Source of the DNA: Lunularia cruciata
Taxonomy: Eukaryota > Streptophyta > Marchantiopsida > Lunulariales > Lunulariaceae
Length of the DNA: 64,000 bases
Reading direction: 5' to 3'
Assembly: GCA_948567375.1 (NCBI GenBank)
Contig: OX419761.1
Location: forward strand, 15,998,501-16,062,500
Below are positions 20,301 to 29,402 of the stretch, in pieces (the first letter of the stretch is position 1; every line of letters begins with the position of its first letter). Below the pieces are notes generated by a model. The model was given only the letters and a program-made list of their open reading frames with translations. It searched no databases and had not been told where the DNA came from. A program made the position numbers and the translations under genes.

Positions 20301-23162
20301 GCGGTTGTTCCTGAAGATACTAAATGGAAACATGGGCAGACAGAGAACCTAGAACCACAAAGTATCGGGGATGACGAGGAGTCCCCAGGCGGAACGGATT
20401 TATTTCCTGCAAAGCTTGGATGGGTAAGTGGTTCGACCTTTGAGTTTCTCGGAGATCTTACTTCCTTGGAACATTTAGAGATACATGATTGTAGCTCCGT
20501 GGTGAAATTCCCGGAATGTCTAAGTCAACTGATAGTTCTGCGGACGCTGAAAGTGCGCAAATGTATAAATATTCCCGAGTCTATAGGACTGCTGAAAGCT
20601 TTGAGAGAATTATCTGTAGAGGGTACTTTTACGAGGCTACCGACAGGTATGTGGGAGTTGAAATCTCTTCGGTCCTTAACCTTGACAGGTGGACGCTTTA
20701 AGGAGCTTCCTGTTTCTTTGGGACAGCTAGCGGCACTCCGGACATTAGAATTACGACAATGTGATTACCTGACTCATCTGCCAGACTCCTTGGGCCAACT
20801 CACTAATCTGCGACATCTGGTAATTAGCAATTGTAAGTCTCTCGAAAAGTTAACCGAGTCGCTAGGTGAACTCGCATCTCTTGATTCGTTGCGTATACAA
20901 GGATGTGTTTCTCTGAAGACTATACCCCACTCGCTGGGACAATTAACATCGTTCGAGGAATTGATAATCGACGGTTGTGTATCCCTCGTCAATGACCAGA
21001 CTAACACTAATTCTCGAGGACAGCTCAAGTCCCTTCGGGAGTTAACCATAAAAGGTTGTGTGTCACTTCATAGCTTACCTGATTTTCTTTTCGATCTTAT
21101 ATCTCTACAACACTTAGCCATAGAAGGATCCATGTTTCTTGATATCATACCGGATTCCCTAGGACAACTTAAAAGTTTAGAACGGTTAGATATAAAGAGA
21201 TCTTTATCCAATAATCTTGTGGTTGACCCTTTGCAGTATTCGTCTCTTAAACGATTAATTATTGAAGATTGTGTATGTGTCACTAACTTACGAGATTCCG
21301 TCGGACAGCTCTCATTTCTAGAGAGACTGGAGATCAAAGGGTGTGTGTCTATAAGAGATTTTCCTGACCTTTTACAGGTAACATCTCTTAAATACTTAGG
21401 GATAGAGGGGTGTCCATCCCTCGTCGTGCTACCCAACTCCATAGGACAACTCGCTTCTCTGGTACAATTTACCATAAAAGAGTGTGCATCTCTTGTAGCC
21501 ATTCCTGACCCTCTCCACCTCGTATCTCTTCAACGTTTAGTCATAAAAAATTGCGTATCTCTAATTTCTATCCCTGACCCTTTCCACCTCATATCTCTTA
21601 AATATTTAGCCATAGAGGGTTGCACCTCTCTCAGGGCTATGCCCAACTCTATGGGACAACTCAAATCCTTAACAGATTTGATCCTAAAAGGTTGTACAAC
21701 CATCAGTAGTTTGCCAGATTCTCTAGGGAAACTTGCATCTCTGAAAATTTTGAACACAGACGGATGCATATCCCTCAAGGACCTACCAAGAAGTATGGGA
21801 GAGTTGAGGTTGCTTCAGACATTGACCTTATCGGGATGCTTTGAAGATCTTCCCGAATGGTTGGGGCAATTTGTGGCACTTAAGTATTTAGAGGTACAGC
21901 ATTGCGGCCGACTAAGATATTTACCCGAGTCCCTGGGACAACTCGTCGCGCTGAGAAATCTCAAAATAGTCGAATGTAAGGCCCTTGAGAACCTGCCCGA
22001 TTCTTTGGGACAACTCGTCGCGCTGAGAAATCTCAAAATAGTGGAATGTAAGGCCCTTGAGAACCTGCCCGATTCTTTAGGGCAACTTACATCTCTCGAC
22101 ATTTTCTACGTAGAGGATTGTGTCTCGCTTAAGACTATACCTGCTTATCTAGGGAAACTCGCCTCTCTAACAACTTTTGTCATTAAAAGGTCTGTACCTG
22201 AGTCAGTTAATGAAGTACCCGAGTGTCTTGGACAGCTGGCATGTTCAGAGCTAGGGCCTTTTGCTAGTCTACCAACAAGCCTCAGACAGCTGACATGTCT
22301 AAAGATTTTAACGTTGGTGGGTGAGAACTTTGCGCATCTCCCCGACTGGCTTTGGCAAATGCCGGCACTAACAGATCTAAGAATACAACAGTGTGATAAT
22401 TTAACCCATTTGCCAGACGTGAGCCCTTTAGGACACGTAATTACACTCGAACGTCTCGCGGTAGTTGAGTGCAAAGCTCTTAAGAACTTACCCGAATCTA
22501 TTGGAAACATCGCAGCTCTAGACTCATTAGTTATAAAAGGATGTATATCGCTCGAGAATATACCTGACTCTTTAGGACAACTTGCACATCTTACCGAGTT
22601 ACACATTGAAGGGTGTGTAGGTGTGAAGACCATACCTGACTCTCTGAGCCAGCTCGATGATCTAAAATATGTGCATGTGGACGCATATTTGGCGATTCAA
22701 GTCACGTCCATTGTACAACTCAGATCTCTTAAAAGTGTAACAGTGGCAGGTGAGTACTCTGAGGATCTTTTGGGGGCTCTTAATTTGGCACAGTTTCCAG
22801 CACTGAATGTGCTGAACCTACTACGGTGTGATTATCTCATGCATTTACCTGACTTACTACGATCAACCAGCTTGGATGATCTGTTCATAGGAGATGATCT
22901 GTTCATGGAACATGCTTACAAGACATCTGACCTCAAATACTGGCATTTTAGCACAGATGAATCTGCTCGAGTAGCACGAGAAGAGCTCGGGCCACGGCAG
23001 TTTCTCGAAATTCACGACAGTGATTATCGACGCCAATCTATATATTTTCCAGACTCTGTGGAACAGCTGATGTCCTTGAAGTATGTTCATGTAACTGGCC
23101 AGACGTCTCTACGGGTACTCGAATCTCTTTGGAGATTGCAGTCGAAGATAATTACCTGTTGA
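11334..23162 (+). CDS. HNL resistance gene: alpha/beta-hydrolase - NB-ARC - LRR protein, five exons
   Basis: Intracellular immune receptor of the NLR superfamily with an alpha/beta-hydrolase instead of a TIR or coiled-coil N-terminus, the HNL class known from liverworts. Proposed exons: 11334-11384, 11563-12219, 17408-17557, 17758-18846 and 18987-23162. All introns start GT, end AG and split between codons, giving about 2040 residues without a stop. Order: short N-terminus (1-17), hydrolase (18-286), linker and NB-ARC (287-649), about 50 LRRs (650-2040). NLR nucleotide switches normally bind ADP/ATP, and the LRRs regulate the switch and detect ligands; that is family knowledge. Exons 2-5 are secure. 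Exon 1 is less sure, because GTGTAT at 11421 also gives a phase-0 junction. Exon 3 could instead start at 17363. The N-terminal domain has an unusual Cys nucleophile and the NB-ARC an altered MHD motif. There is no obvious disabling lesion. Confidence 0.88.
11563..12219 (+). CDS. HNL exon 2: alpha/beta-hydrolase core
   Basis: 219 codons carrying most of an alpha/beta-hydrolase fold. VYEFYTPA is followed by the first strand and oxyanion region IIFFHGL. RILSVSYDS is next. The nucleophile elbow reads VVLVGHCLGGVVMKEI, with TGT (Cys) at 11893-11895 where the family normally has Ser in GHSLGG. A helical cap segment (RNVRGLFFYGVAQAGSR) and a strand entering SRLSK follow. The donor AAG|GTAATC is at 12220. 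The arrangement resembles SERAC1-like and other HNL hydrolases. The acid and His of the triad come from the next exon. Whether Cys supports catalysis or marks a non-enzymatic domain cannot be read from sequence. Confidence 0.9.
14653..14689. other. Perfect 13-bp hairpin inside HNL intron 2
   Basis: GCCATCTACTTCA (14653-14665) and TGAAGTAGATGGC (14677-14689) form a perfect stem around an 11-nt loop. The same CCATCTACTTCA string occurs in the gag-like fragments at about 15196 (reversed) and 17048, so this may be a junction of two inverted retroelement pieces. Confidence 0.75.
15185..15400 (-). repeat. Left arm of inverted retroelement-like repeat in HNL intron 2
   Basis: The reverse complement matches 16800-17070 at roughly 75% by eye, including GCATTTCGTGAAGTC, ACATCATCTCAGGTGTGTTCT, GCTGTCTTTGA and GACCTTCTACTTCAATGA. 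The minus frame reads HTSEIRRTDRPSTSMSRN, paralogous to the gag-like start in the other arm. Confidence 0.7.
16800..17070 (+). repeat. Right arm of inverted retroelement-like repeat in HNL intron 2
   Basis: Plus-strand partner of 15185-15400. It ends in a short gag-like reading frame with MSDTSEVGMPENRPSTSK at about 17008-17065. This looks like an LTR plus 5' gag leader of an unidentified retroelement. In the pre-mRNA the two arms could pair. Confidence 0.65.
17408..17557 (+). CDS. HNL exon 3: hydrolase C-terminal strand and catalytic histidine
   Basis: 50 codons beginning LVEEASARVD and containing GVDHFTICKPEDITSDSFQH. This matches the end of the alpha/beta-hydrolase fold, where the catalytic His (here in VDHF) precedes a conserved CKP. 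The acceptor TCTTCACAG at 17407 continues naturally from SRLSK of exon 2. An alternative in-frame acceptor at 17362 would insert 15 residues. The donor is GAG|GTATGG at 17558. Confidence 0.8.
17758..18846 (+). CDS. HNL exon 4: NB-ARC nucleotide-binding domain
   Basis: 363 codons. The P-loop GMSGLGKST starts at 17890 (invariant Lys present). Kinase-2 VLMMLDDCDD follows, then kinase-3a/RNBS-B GSRLIVISR, GLPL CEGLPLTLDVIGSSL, and the winged-helix region with FLDLASF. The MHD position reads YIHRQLRDLGKR, so Asp is replaced by Arg (CGA at 18733-18735). The exon opens ESRKAALLYHLGIPDG after the acceptor AAAATCAG at 17757 and closes DVEDILAKYK before AAG|GTACGA. An intron at this NBS-LRR boundary is also typical of TIR-NBS-LRR genes. 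The domain is full length and uninterrupted. Confidence 0.93.
18987..23162 (+). CDS. HNL exon 5: about 50 leucine-rich repeats
   Basis: 1391 codons ending TGA at 23160-23162. After a GTTTNGKLQVLSMGIS linker the exon is almost entirely 22-25-residue LRRs of the form LxxLxxLxIxxCxxLxxLPDSLGQL; I count about 50. The conserved Cys in each unit and the recurring PDSLGQL give the array strong self-similarity. A 72-bp unit at 21935-22006 is repeated nearly exactly at 22007-22078. The last part (from about 22850) departs from the repeat. This array is longer than in most plant NLRs. The acceptor is TGTGCAG at 18986. Confidence 0.92.
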   Translation, partial: GTTTNGKLQVLSMGISDSMAVNVTRASNSHKKNSSCFDGRLSKLESLRLLRISDLNLIDSHQALRFPWPLIMLHMNNCSKEEGKDSWSREACWPIREEDVRGLHRLAVLIFDQCSCVILPSNIHEWDHLKVMMIHATDLTRLPRNFGLLPCLERLNLQDVQLAELPLSILELPSLRDLRLVDCLNFKSWPQKPIHTSNQLNSLTKLHLEKLPTLSELPDSFGAFASLTKLTMEHLPALRELPDSFGAMSSLQTLKLSRCYALKRLPDRFGELRRLEILKINFCRRLESLGESFGGLRALKDLSLSGLHALEMLPHTIGQLASLETVYLLSCSKLTMLPESFGELELLRKISVTLCHSLVHLWEDPKLGEYGSSGEPRNTLINLQRLTVTSCPRFQALPQSLGQLPCLDYLDLEGCETFKCSPSLLRQLKRLKHLTIGGAVVPEDTKWKHGQTENLEPQSIGDDEESPGGTDLFPAKLGWVSGSTFEFLGDLTSLEHLEIHDCSSVVKFPECLSQLIVLRTLKVRKCINIPESIGLLKALRELSVEGTFTRLPTGMWELKSLRSLTLTGGRFKELPVSLGQLAALRTLELRQCDYLTHLPDSLGQLTNLRHLVISNCKSLEKLTESLGELASLDSLRIQGCVSLKTIPHSLGQLTSFEELIIDGCVSLVNDQTNTNSRGQLKSLRELTIKGCVSLHSLPDFLFDLISLQHLAIEGSMFLDIIPDSLGQLKSLERLDIKRSLSNNLVVDPLQYSSLKRLIIEDCVCVTNLRDSVGQLSFLERLEIKGCVSIRDFPDLLQVTSLKYLGIEGCPSLVVLPNSIGQLASLVQFTIKECASLVAIPDPLHLVSLQRLVIKNCVSLISIPDPFHLISLKYLAIEGCTSLRAMPNSMGQLKSLTDLILKGCTTISSLPDSLGKLASLKILNTDGCISLKDLPRSMGELRLLQTLTLSGCFEDLPEWLGQFVALKYLEVQHCGRLRYLPESLGQLVALRNLKIVECKALENLPDSLGQLVALRNLKIVECKALENLPDSLGQLTSLDIFYVEDCVSLKTIPAYLGKLASLTTFVIKRSVPESVNEVPECLGQLACSELGPFASLPTSLRQLTCLKILTLVGENFAHLPDWLWQMPALTDLRIQQCDNLTHLPDVSPLGHVITLERLAVVECKALKNLPESIGNIAALDSLVIKGCISLENIPDSLGQLAHLTELHIEGCVGVKTIPDSLSQLDDLKYVHVDAYLAIQVTSIVQLRSLKSVTVAGEYSEDLLGALNLAQFPALNVLNLLRCDYLMHLPDLLRSTSLDDLFIGDDLFMEHAYKTSDLKYWHFSTDESARVAREELGPRQFLEIHDSDYRRQSIYFPDSVEQLMSLKYVHVTGQTSLRVLESLWRLQSKIITC
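21935..22078 (+). repeat. 72-bp tandem duplication inside the LRR exon
   Basis: Two adjacent 72-bp units, each encoding one 24-residue LRR (GQLVALRNLKIVECKALENL plus PDSL), differ at only a couple of synonymous positions such as GTC/GTG. The rest of the array has diverged much further, so this is a recent in-frame expansion. Confidence 0.93.
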
Positions 23163-24655
23163 AATAGCTTTCGAGAAATTCTTCATGTCATTAACCCACT
23201 CACCGTGAAACATCCTTTCTTAGTATTCCATGTGTGGCAGCTCACTTCATTTGGAGCACTGTCGCTAGACTCTGACAACCTCTTGAGAATCTACTCTCGT
23301 TCTGATGCTTAACGATGGGCATTTGGATCTCTCACGTGCAATTAACTCACCAGATAATGACAATTTCTGAATATGAAGGCAAGTTAGCGAAATCATTTCT
23401 AGAATCTTTGCCGGCAGAATGAGTACCTGGAGTAAGTTCAGTAAGTTTATTTGACGTATGATACCCAAGAGACGCAGGTGCCCTTGACAGTTGAATTCAA
23501 ATATCCTCAGTTCTTGAAGGGATGCTACTGCTCTAGAGACTCTTGTAGAAGAATAACAGATGTGCACTCACATCTTACGAGTGATAATAGTGACGAGGAT
23601 TTGTGTTGCATATGAGTTCGCGGTGATTTCTCGGTAAGTCCCAGTTTTGCAGTGATGCAAGTTGTCTTGAGAGCTTGAACCTGTGTCATGTTCGCGACTT
23701 ATATAGATTGTAATTTTTCCCATAACTCAAGTACCCTTGATGATTGAAACTGGCTCCAACTCTCAGGCAATCTACGATTAAGATAACCACTGTGATACAC
23801 AATGTTGACATGGGAAAAAGGTGCAATTGCCCAACTTGTGAACATCAACAATTGTCGCCAAGCTTGAAGGGGCACTAAACGACAGCTCTCAGAGGTACTC
23901 AGATGGCTGAAGTGCTCGGACAGCTCTCCAACCTCTTACACGTCTGTATGAGTAGAGTAATCAACCTCTGCGTGTCCTGAACTTTTAAGATAGTTTCTTC
24001 AGAGCATAACATCTTACTGAGGGACCTCAGCCCCGAAGCTTTGAGAGAACTGCTCTGTTTAACGGGTCAAGCAGGGAAGGTCAAAGGTTTAAACCAAACG
24101 GTCGGCCAGGGGCAATGTTGTGAGAAAATTGAGCTTTTTGGAGTAGTAATTGTAATTGTGGGCCATGCTTTGAATGCCTGGCATCCAGTTAACGTGAAAT
24201 GATCAGTTGAATGTGTGGATCGGAGGCCTTCCATATCTTTCTCTCACGTCCGCCTCAACTTGCTCCAAGGTCTCTATGTGTCTTCCTTCCGAACGTATGA
24301 TAGTGTTCCCAAAGGGAGGGACCTAAGGTGGGATCAAGCAGAACAGCATTCCACCGAAGAATGATCTCGGAGTAGGTATGTAGGTTGAACTAATCAGTTG
24401 CCCGACATTTGTTTTAATTCCTTTTGGAGGGACTGCTTATAATCTCATACTATCCGGATTGGAGTATACGAATTTGATGAGATCTCTAGTTATCAATTCA
24501 ATCCATTTAGTTGTTCATGATCTTCATGTTAAAATAAACCGGCCGTCAAGCCTTGGATATACAAAATGGACATTAGCTGCAGGTGATGTTGATATCTCGC
24601 CGAAGCTGAAGTGATCATGAAGTCATAAGTATTGATGACACAGATGAGATTGCTT
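23163..24655. other. HNL 3' flank; no intact gene
   Basis: No poly(A) signal or gene stands out. On the minus strand 23265-23567 contains an LRR-like frame (SLQELRIFEF...LLNLLQVLILPAKILE...LTCLHIQKLSLSG), possibly a fragment of a second LRR gene in opposite orientation. The remainder is unassigned. Confidence 0.4.
23265..23567 (-). pseudogene. Possible LRR gene fragment, minus strand
   Basis: A 100-codon open frame with Leu spacing like LRRs (LQELRIFEFNCQGHLRLLGI, then NLLQVLILPAKILEMISL). It has no start context, no neighbouring NB-ARC and no second LRR exon. It may be chance or a relic of an inverted LRR gene beside the HNL. Confidence 0.3.
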
Positions 24656-25560
24656 TCTTGTCTTCCTGGCTGTGAGGGATGGATGCTGTGCAATGTTCTA
24701 TGAGATCAATGACATGATATATAGATGGAGGGGATGATGGTGCCAGCTTCCACTGATAATCTGATAAGGACATGGGACATAAATGCTCAAGTTTGTCATA
24801 AATACTTCATGAGTCAACATGATATTGTTATGTTCATGAGTCAACATGATACTCAGTTGGATAATATTCTGTATCTAGGTGATTCCTACAGGGAGTTTTC
24901 TCGTCTAGAAACATGTCACAGAGTAAGTTTAGCTGTTAGAAGAACGGTTCTGGATCTAGGTGATTTCTACAAGGAGTTCTCTCGTCTAGAAACATGTCAC
25001 AGAATAATTTCAAATTACTTCTCGTTCACCATTCTTGTAAAATTTTCTGTTTCAGCTCTTTCTTATAACGTGCGCAATGTTTTAGCTGTTAGAGGTACGG
25101 ATCTTATTTATAACCTGAAGCAAGCACCAAGTTCTACACGCAACAAGATTGAACTAAGTGGAATGTGAGTATGGACTAAGACTGGAATATAATACAATCT
25201 CCTGTCTTCATGGCTGTGAGGGAGGGATGCTGTGCAATGTTCTATGAGATCAATGGCATGGTACATAGATGGAGGGGATGATGGTGCCACTGATAATCAG
25301 ATAAGGAGATAAATGCTCTAGTTTATCATAGATACTTCATGAGGAGTCATGATATTGTTATGTTCATGATACGCAGTTGGGTTGGATAAAACATTAATAT
25401 TCTGGATCTTGGTGATATTCTTACAGGGAGTTTTCTCGTCTAGAAACATGTCATAGAGTAAGTTCAGTTGTTAGGAAAACGGTTCTGGATGTAGGTGATT
25501 CCTACAAGGAGTTCTCTAGATTTAACTAAGAGGAATGTGAGTATGGATTAAGACTGGAAT
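24656..25560 (+). repeat. Duplicated non-coding block (two direct copies)
   Basis: The segment starting GTCTTCCTGGCTGTGAGGGA (24660) recurs at 25203 with small deletions. Within the first copy a smaller unit (CTAGGTGATTCCTACA...TCTCGTCTAGAAACATGTCACAGA) is itself repeated at about 24876 and 24955. No gene was recognised in either copy. Confidence 0.8.
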
Positions 25561-26384
25561 ATATTTGAGTTGAATAAATTACTCTATATTACCGATATAC
25601 TTATCTTATGCCAGATCTCGGAGCCTTGGACTTCATACAGAGACAGGAAATTTTAATTTCTAATGCCTCGTTCAGTATCTCCAGTCTTACGTGGGTATAG
25701 AACCATACTAACGAACGGGTTCCATGTCGATCACCAAATGTATCAAATTTCTTAGCTTTACGGACAGGGTAAAACAGTCAGAGAGTCCGAAGCATTAGCT
25801 TCTTCCAGAGATATCCTGTTGCTTCAAGTGTACAACTGAGTATTTACTTCCCCCAAATTGTTATTTGTAGCTGAAAAATGGAGATGCAAGATAAGTAAGG
25901 TTGGGCAGGAGGTACACATACGAAATTGTCTGAAGCTGAGCCATTTTATTTGCAAAGACGCGAGTTCCTATCAGTCATTGCTTCGCTTGCAATGGGGTTC
26001 AAAATGTTCGAGATCTCGGACGTTTTGGCTTTCTCCGAGAAAACATGGATAGGTGGCACGGTTCAGTTGAGGCTTTATCGGTTTCCATTTTCGAAGTTAA
26101 GTTCTCTGGAGCAGCGGAGAAAACATGGATAGGTGACACGGTTCAGTTGAGCTTTGATCAGTTTCCATTTTCGAAGTTGAGTTCTCTGGAGCAGCGGAAA
26201 GTACACTCCATTTAGCCAACACGTCGATCCGTTTCGCACCTGACACACAACCTCTAGATGTAAAACTGGTTACAAGGTCTGTCCCATGACATCCCGGCAA
26301 TCTCACCACTTTGATGCATATTTCTGTAACGGTGGTCAAATATCTCAGTTCAGATATCTTAGGGGCTGTAGGGCAGATTCCTTT
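25561..26384. other. No gene recognised; contains an 80-bp tandem pair
   Basis: Unassigned sequence. At 26036-26205 a unit with AAACATGGATAGGTG, CACGGTTCAGTTGAG, GTTTCCATTTTCGAAGTT and AGTTCTCTGGAGCAGCGGA occurs twice in tandem. Confidence 0.55.
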
Positions 26385-26490
26385 TACTGAGACTATCGGG
26401 ATTTAGACCCATTTTACCCCATGTCCTATCCTTGCACGGCTTGATTGTAGGGTCTTCCCATTCTTCTTATTGTCCCACGCTGTCGCTCGT
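26385..26490 (+). repeat. Short element S (diverged copy)
   Basis: GACTATCGGGATTTAGACCC, ATTTTACCCC, TTGCACGGCTTGATTGTAGG and GTCTTCCCATTCTTC follow in the order seen in other S copies, ending ACGCTGTCGCTCG. It abuts the 96-bp tandem array. Confidence 0.65.
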
Positions 26491-26878
26491 TCGAAGAGTG
26501 GTTACTGGTAACATGTTCAATAGCGATTGAGTGTTAGAATGGATCTGCCAACTCTTCACTTAAGCAGTTCCACTGAGACAGAGAGGTCGAACGGTGATTA
26601 CCAGTAACATGTTCAATAGCGATAGATTTTTAGAATGGATCTGCCAACTCTTCACTTAAGCAGTTCCACTGAGACAGAGAGGTCGAACGGTGATTACCAG
26701 TAACATGTTCAATAGCGATAGATTGTTAGAATGGATCTGCCAACTCTTCACTTAAGCAGTTCCACTGAGACAGAGAGGTCGAACGGTGATTACCAGTAAC
26801 ATGTTCAATAGCGATAGATTGTTAGAATGGATCTGCCTACTCTTCACTTAAGCTGTTCCATTGAGACAGAGAGGTGAG
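26491..26878 (+). repeat. Tandem array of four 96-bp units
   Basis: ACATGTTCAATAGCGAT recurs at 26511, 26607, 26703 and 26799, exactly 96 bp apart. Each unit also holds TTAGAATGGATCTGCC, CTCTTCACTTAAGC and CACTGAGACAGAGAGGT. Units 2-4 are almost identical, so amplification is recent. The period is not a multiple suited to a known domain and no coding role is apparent. Confidence 0.93.
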
Positions 26879-27175
26879 GGGATTTACCTGGGGTATCGAA
26901 TCCAGCAGCGTCCTTCATTTCACATCGTCGCTTCCGCGTCACTGGGGACTGTTCCAGCATCTATGGTGGTGTCCATGCAGGCCGTGGCATCATGGGTGTC
27001 CGCCTCGGATCCCGAGTCCGATCTGGGACCAGTGGCAATGCGACTGTGTAGGGGTTGCGCTCCGTCAGCTCCATACATCTCCTCTCAAATGCTTCGAGTT
27101 GTTGATATCAATTCCGCATCTTAACATCGCCTGTGCATTCATTCAACTCAATTCCTCGATTCAAGTCAAATTTCT
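26879..27175. other. No gene recognised
   Basis: Locally GC-richer stretch between two tandem arrays. Overlapping 87- and 102-codon frames exist in two registers without any recognised motif. Confidence 0.4.
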
Positions 27176-27475
27176 CCACTAACGCCCGAGTAAAAGCACC
27201 ACTTCGCTATCGGGTGTAATCCGTATCACTTTAAACCCCCGTCGTCGAGCTGATGGACGACTGCATGAGAACCATGGGGGGTTTAGCATGAGTAAATCAT
27301 GGCCGACTTAAGCTTGTGCTCTTTCACTCAATTCCTTGATTCAAGTCAAATTTCTCCACGAACGCGCGAGTTAAAGCACCACATCACTTTCGGGTTTAAA
27401 TCCCTGTCTCCTCAACCTCCCGTCGTCTACCTGATGGACGACGGCATGAATACATCATGGTCGACTTAACCTTGT
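27150..27475 (+). repeat. Two direct copies of a ~165-bp unit
   Basis: CGATTCAAGTCAAATTTCTCCAC, CGAGTAAAAGCACCAC, CGGGTGTAATC and CTGATGGACGAC in the first copy are matched in order by the second copy from about 27325. Both end CGACTTAA plus CTTGTGC(C/T)CTT. Function unknown. Confidence 0.8.
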
Positions 27476-29307
27476 GCCCTTCCACGTGGCCAAGAGAAAT
27501 CTTTTGGATGCATCTAGGGTTTCCTGTATGTTCTTGTGTATAGGTTGCATCATCTTCCTGGTACCGGCAAATAAGTCCTTAAAGTATCTCCATAACTACT
27601 GACTATTCCTCGCTCTTTGGCCATCGTTCTAATAGGCATAAATCCCCTTAATCTTCCCGATCGACCTGAAATCTACCTTCAGCGATGACATCGTTCTTAC
27701 CATATCCATTGAATCAACAACCTGACGTTGTCCTTATTTGTCCTCCGCCCACTACTTACAGTCCTGCGGTTTCAGCTTATGAATGGTTCCATCAGATTTT
27801 ACCGAAATCCAAGAGAAAAAGGGAACTGCAAAATTTTATATTAGAGGAAATGGAAAAGACATTATCCTTGGTCCTAGTTCCCAAGTACAGCGCGGATGTA
27901 GAGTAACTTGTAACACACTGAAATTAGACAGTTGCGGACAGAGAAGCTCAATGAATTGGACGTCATGAAGCGTCTGAAATAACCCATCAGTGGACAGAGA
28001 CGCTTAGTACTCAGATACAATGTCCTGTCCGTAAGAGTTTGGTACAGGTATAAGCAGAATACATAACTACAAACTCAGTATGAGGGTATATGATTGTTCC
28101 AAAATTCAATTTTGCCTGAAAAGCGAAAAAGGGCGACAGCGTAGAAAAGCCATGTTATTCAAGATTGGCAACAAAGAAATATAGGAATGAACTGGCCATT
28201 CGATCTGTTGGTCTTCCCTTGGTTCTTATAGTTCCTCGATACCCGAAAGATTTCACTTCTCGTCCACAGCGTGTTTTGCTTTGGGTCCCGAAGACCTAAG
28301 TGCCGATTGCACTCGGTGCTCAGAAGTCACACTCCTGTAGATTCTGCAGTATCAGACAAGAGGGAACAGCAATTATTTTAGACCTTGCGACGTTGGTTGT
28401 ACCTTTTATGACACCTAGGGACTACAAATATTCGAAATTCCGAAATCCAAAACTGAGCTTTGGATTTCGTGAGTTGAATACAACACAAACTCTGAATACA
28501 TAAACCTCAAATGTAGAATTTTCCAATATTCAAAATTCAAAGTTCAACATTCAAAGTAGAAGATTTAATCTCACTTTAAAGATTTGATCTTTGTGAAGTA
28601 CATCGTATTTATTGTGTTCTTTATAAGAGTGAACTTTCAGTGACAACCAAATATCAAAGCGTTTATTCGATGATTGCAGATTCAATCGCACCACCTAATT
28701 CCTAAAACAATTATCCTAATTCATAGAAAAATTACATTGAGATTTGAATCTTATCTCTTAACAATATAGGTATTCTACTCTCCAGAACCCCTATATCTGA
28801 CAGATTAGTTGCAGTGAAACATATACTGACTTAGATATTACTACTAAAAAATTCAATTATTCCTGCAGATCCATAAGTAAACTTTCAGTGGAAAGATATT
28901 GGAGTGCAAAGAAGAAGGAAGTTTCATCTCACTTAACCCAAGCCTTTTTAACTATGACTAAGCTGAGTGAGAAAATAAAGAAAAAGTGTTGAGTGGATGA
29001 GTATGGTCATATGCTCTTACAGTTTGCTTTCTAGGAGGAAAAAAATGACTAATTACAAATAGCAAACTAAATACGTGAGCATTTTAGCTTTTGGTCTAGT
29101 TACATCAACTGACTTTTTTTGAAAGGAAGCGCATAATCATTAGTTGATGATGCACAAGGAAAGTTCAAAAGAATAAGTTCTGAATGTCTTAAATGTCCTG
29201 TCTAGAAATCTCTAGGGATGCTTTTGGTGGTTTATGTTGGAGCTGTTTCCTAGATGCCAGGTACTATAGGCGCAGAGTGCAAGTCCGCCCACAAAGTGCG
29301 TAGAAAA
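27476..29307. other. No recognised gene; remnant of S at 28112-28155
   Basis: Open frames at 27685-27906 (73 codons, rich in Pro at the start) and 28300-28503 were examined and match no family I know. GCGAAAAAGGGCGACAGCGTAGAAAA at 28119 is the tail end of a reversed S element. The rest is AT-rich. Confidence 0.4.
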
Positions 29308-29402
29308 CCCATTCCTACAAGTGACCTTTTTTGTCTCTCCCTTGTACGGCTTGATGGGGTCTTCCCATCCTTCGGTTTTTCTAGCCGGTCGCCTTTCTCT
29401 CT
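29308..29402 (+). repeat. Short element S
   Basis: ACCTTTTTTGTCTCTCCC, TTGTACGGCTTGATGGGGTC and TTCCCATCCTTCGG, ending GCCGGTCGCCTTTCTCTC, match other S copies closely. The 5' GGGGCTTAGCCCC hairpin is degraded here (AACCCATTCC). Confidence 0.8.

Noticed and set aside
20774-22633. Several long minus-strand frames under the LRR exon
   Set aside because: They are antisense shadows of the repetitive LRR coding sequence and share its periodicity.
24725-25168. 147-codon frame with a WD40-like phrase (STDNLIRTWDINAQVC)
   Set aside because: Only one short resemblance, and the rest is internally duplicated non-coding sequence repeated at 25.2-25.5 kb with deletions that break the frame.
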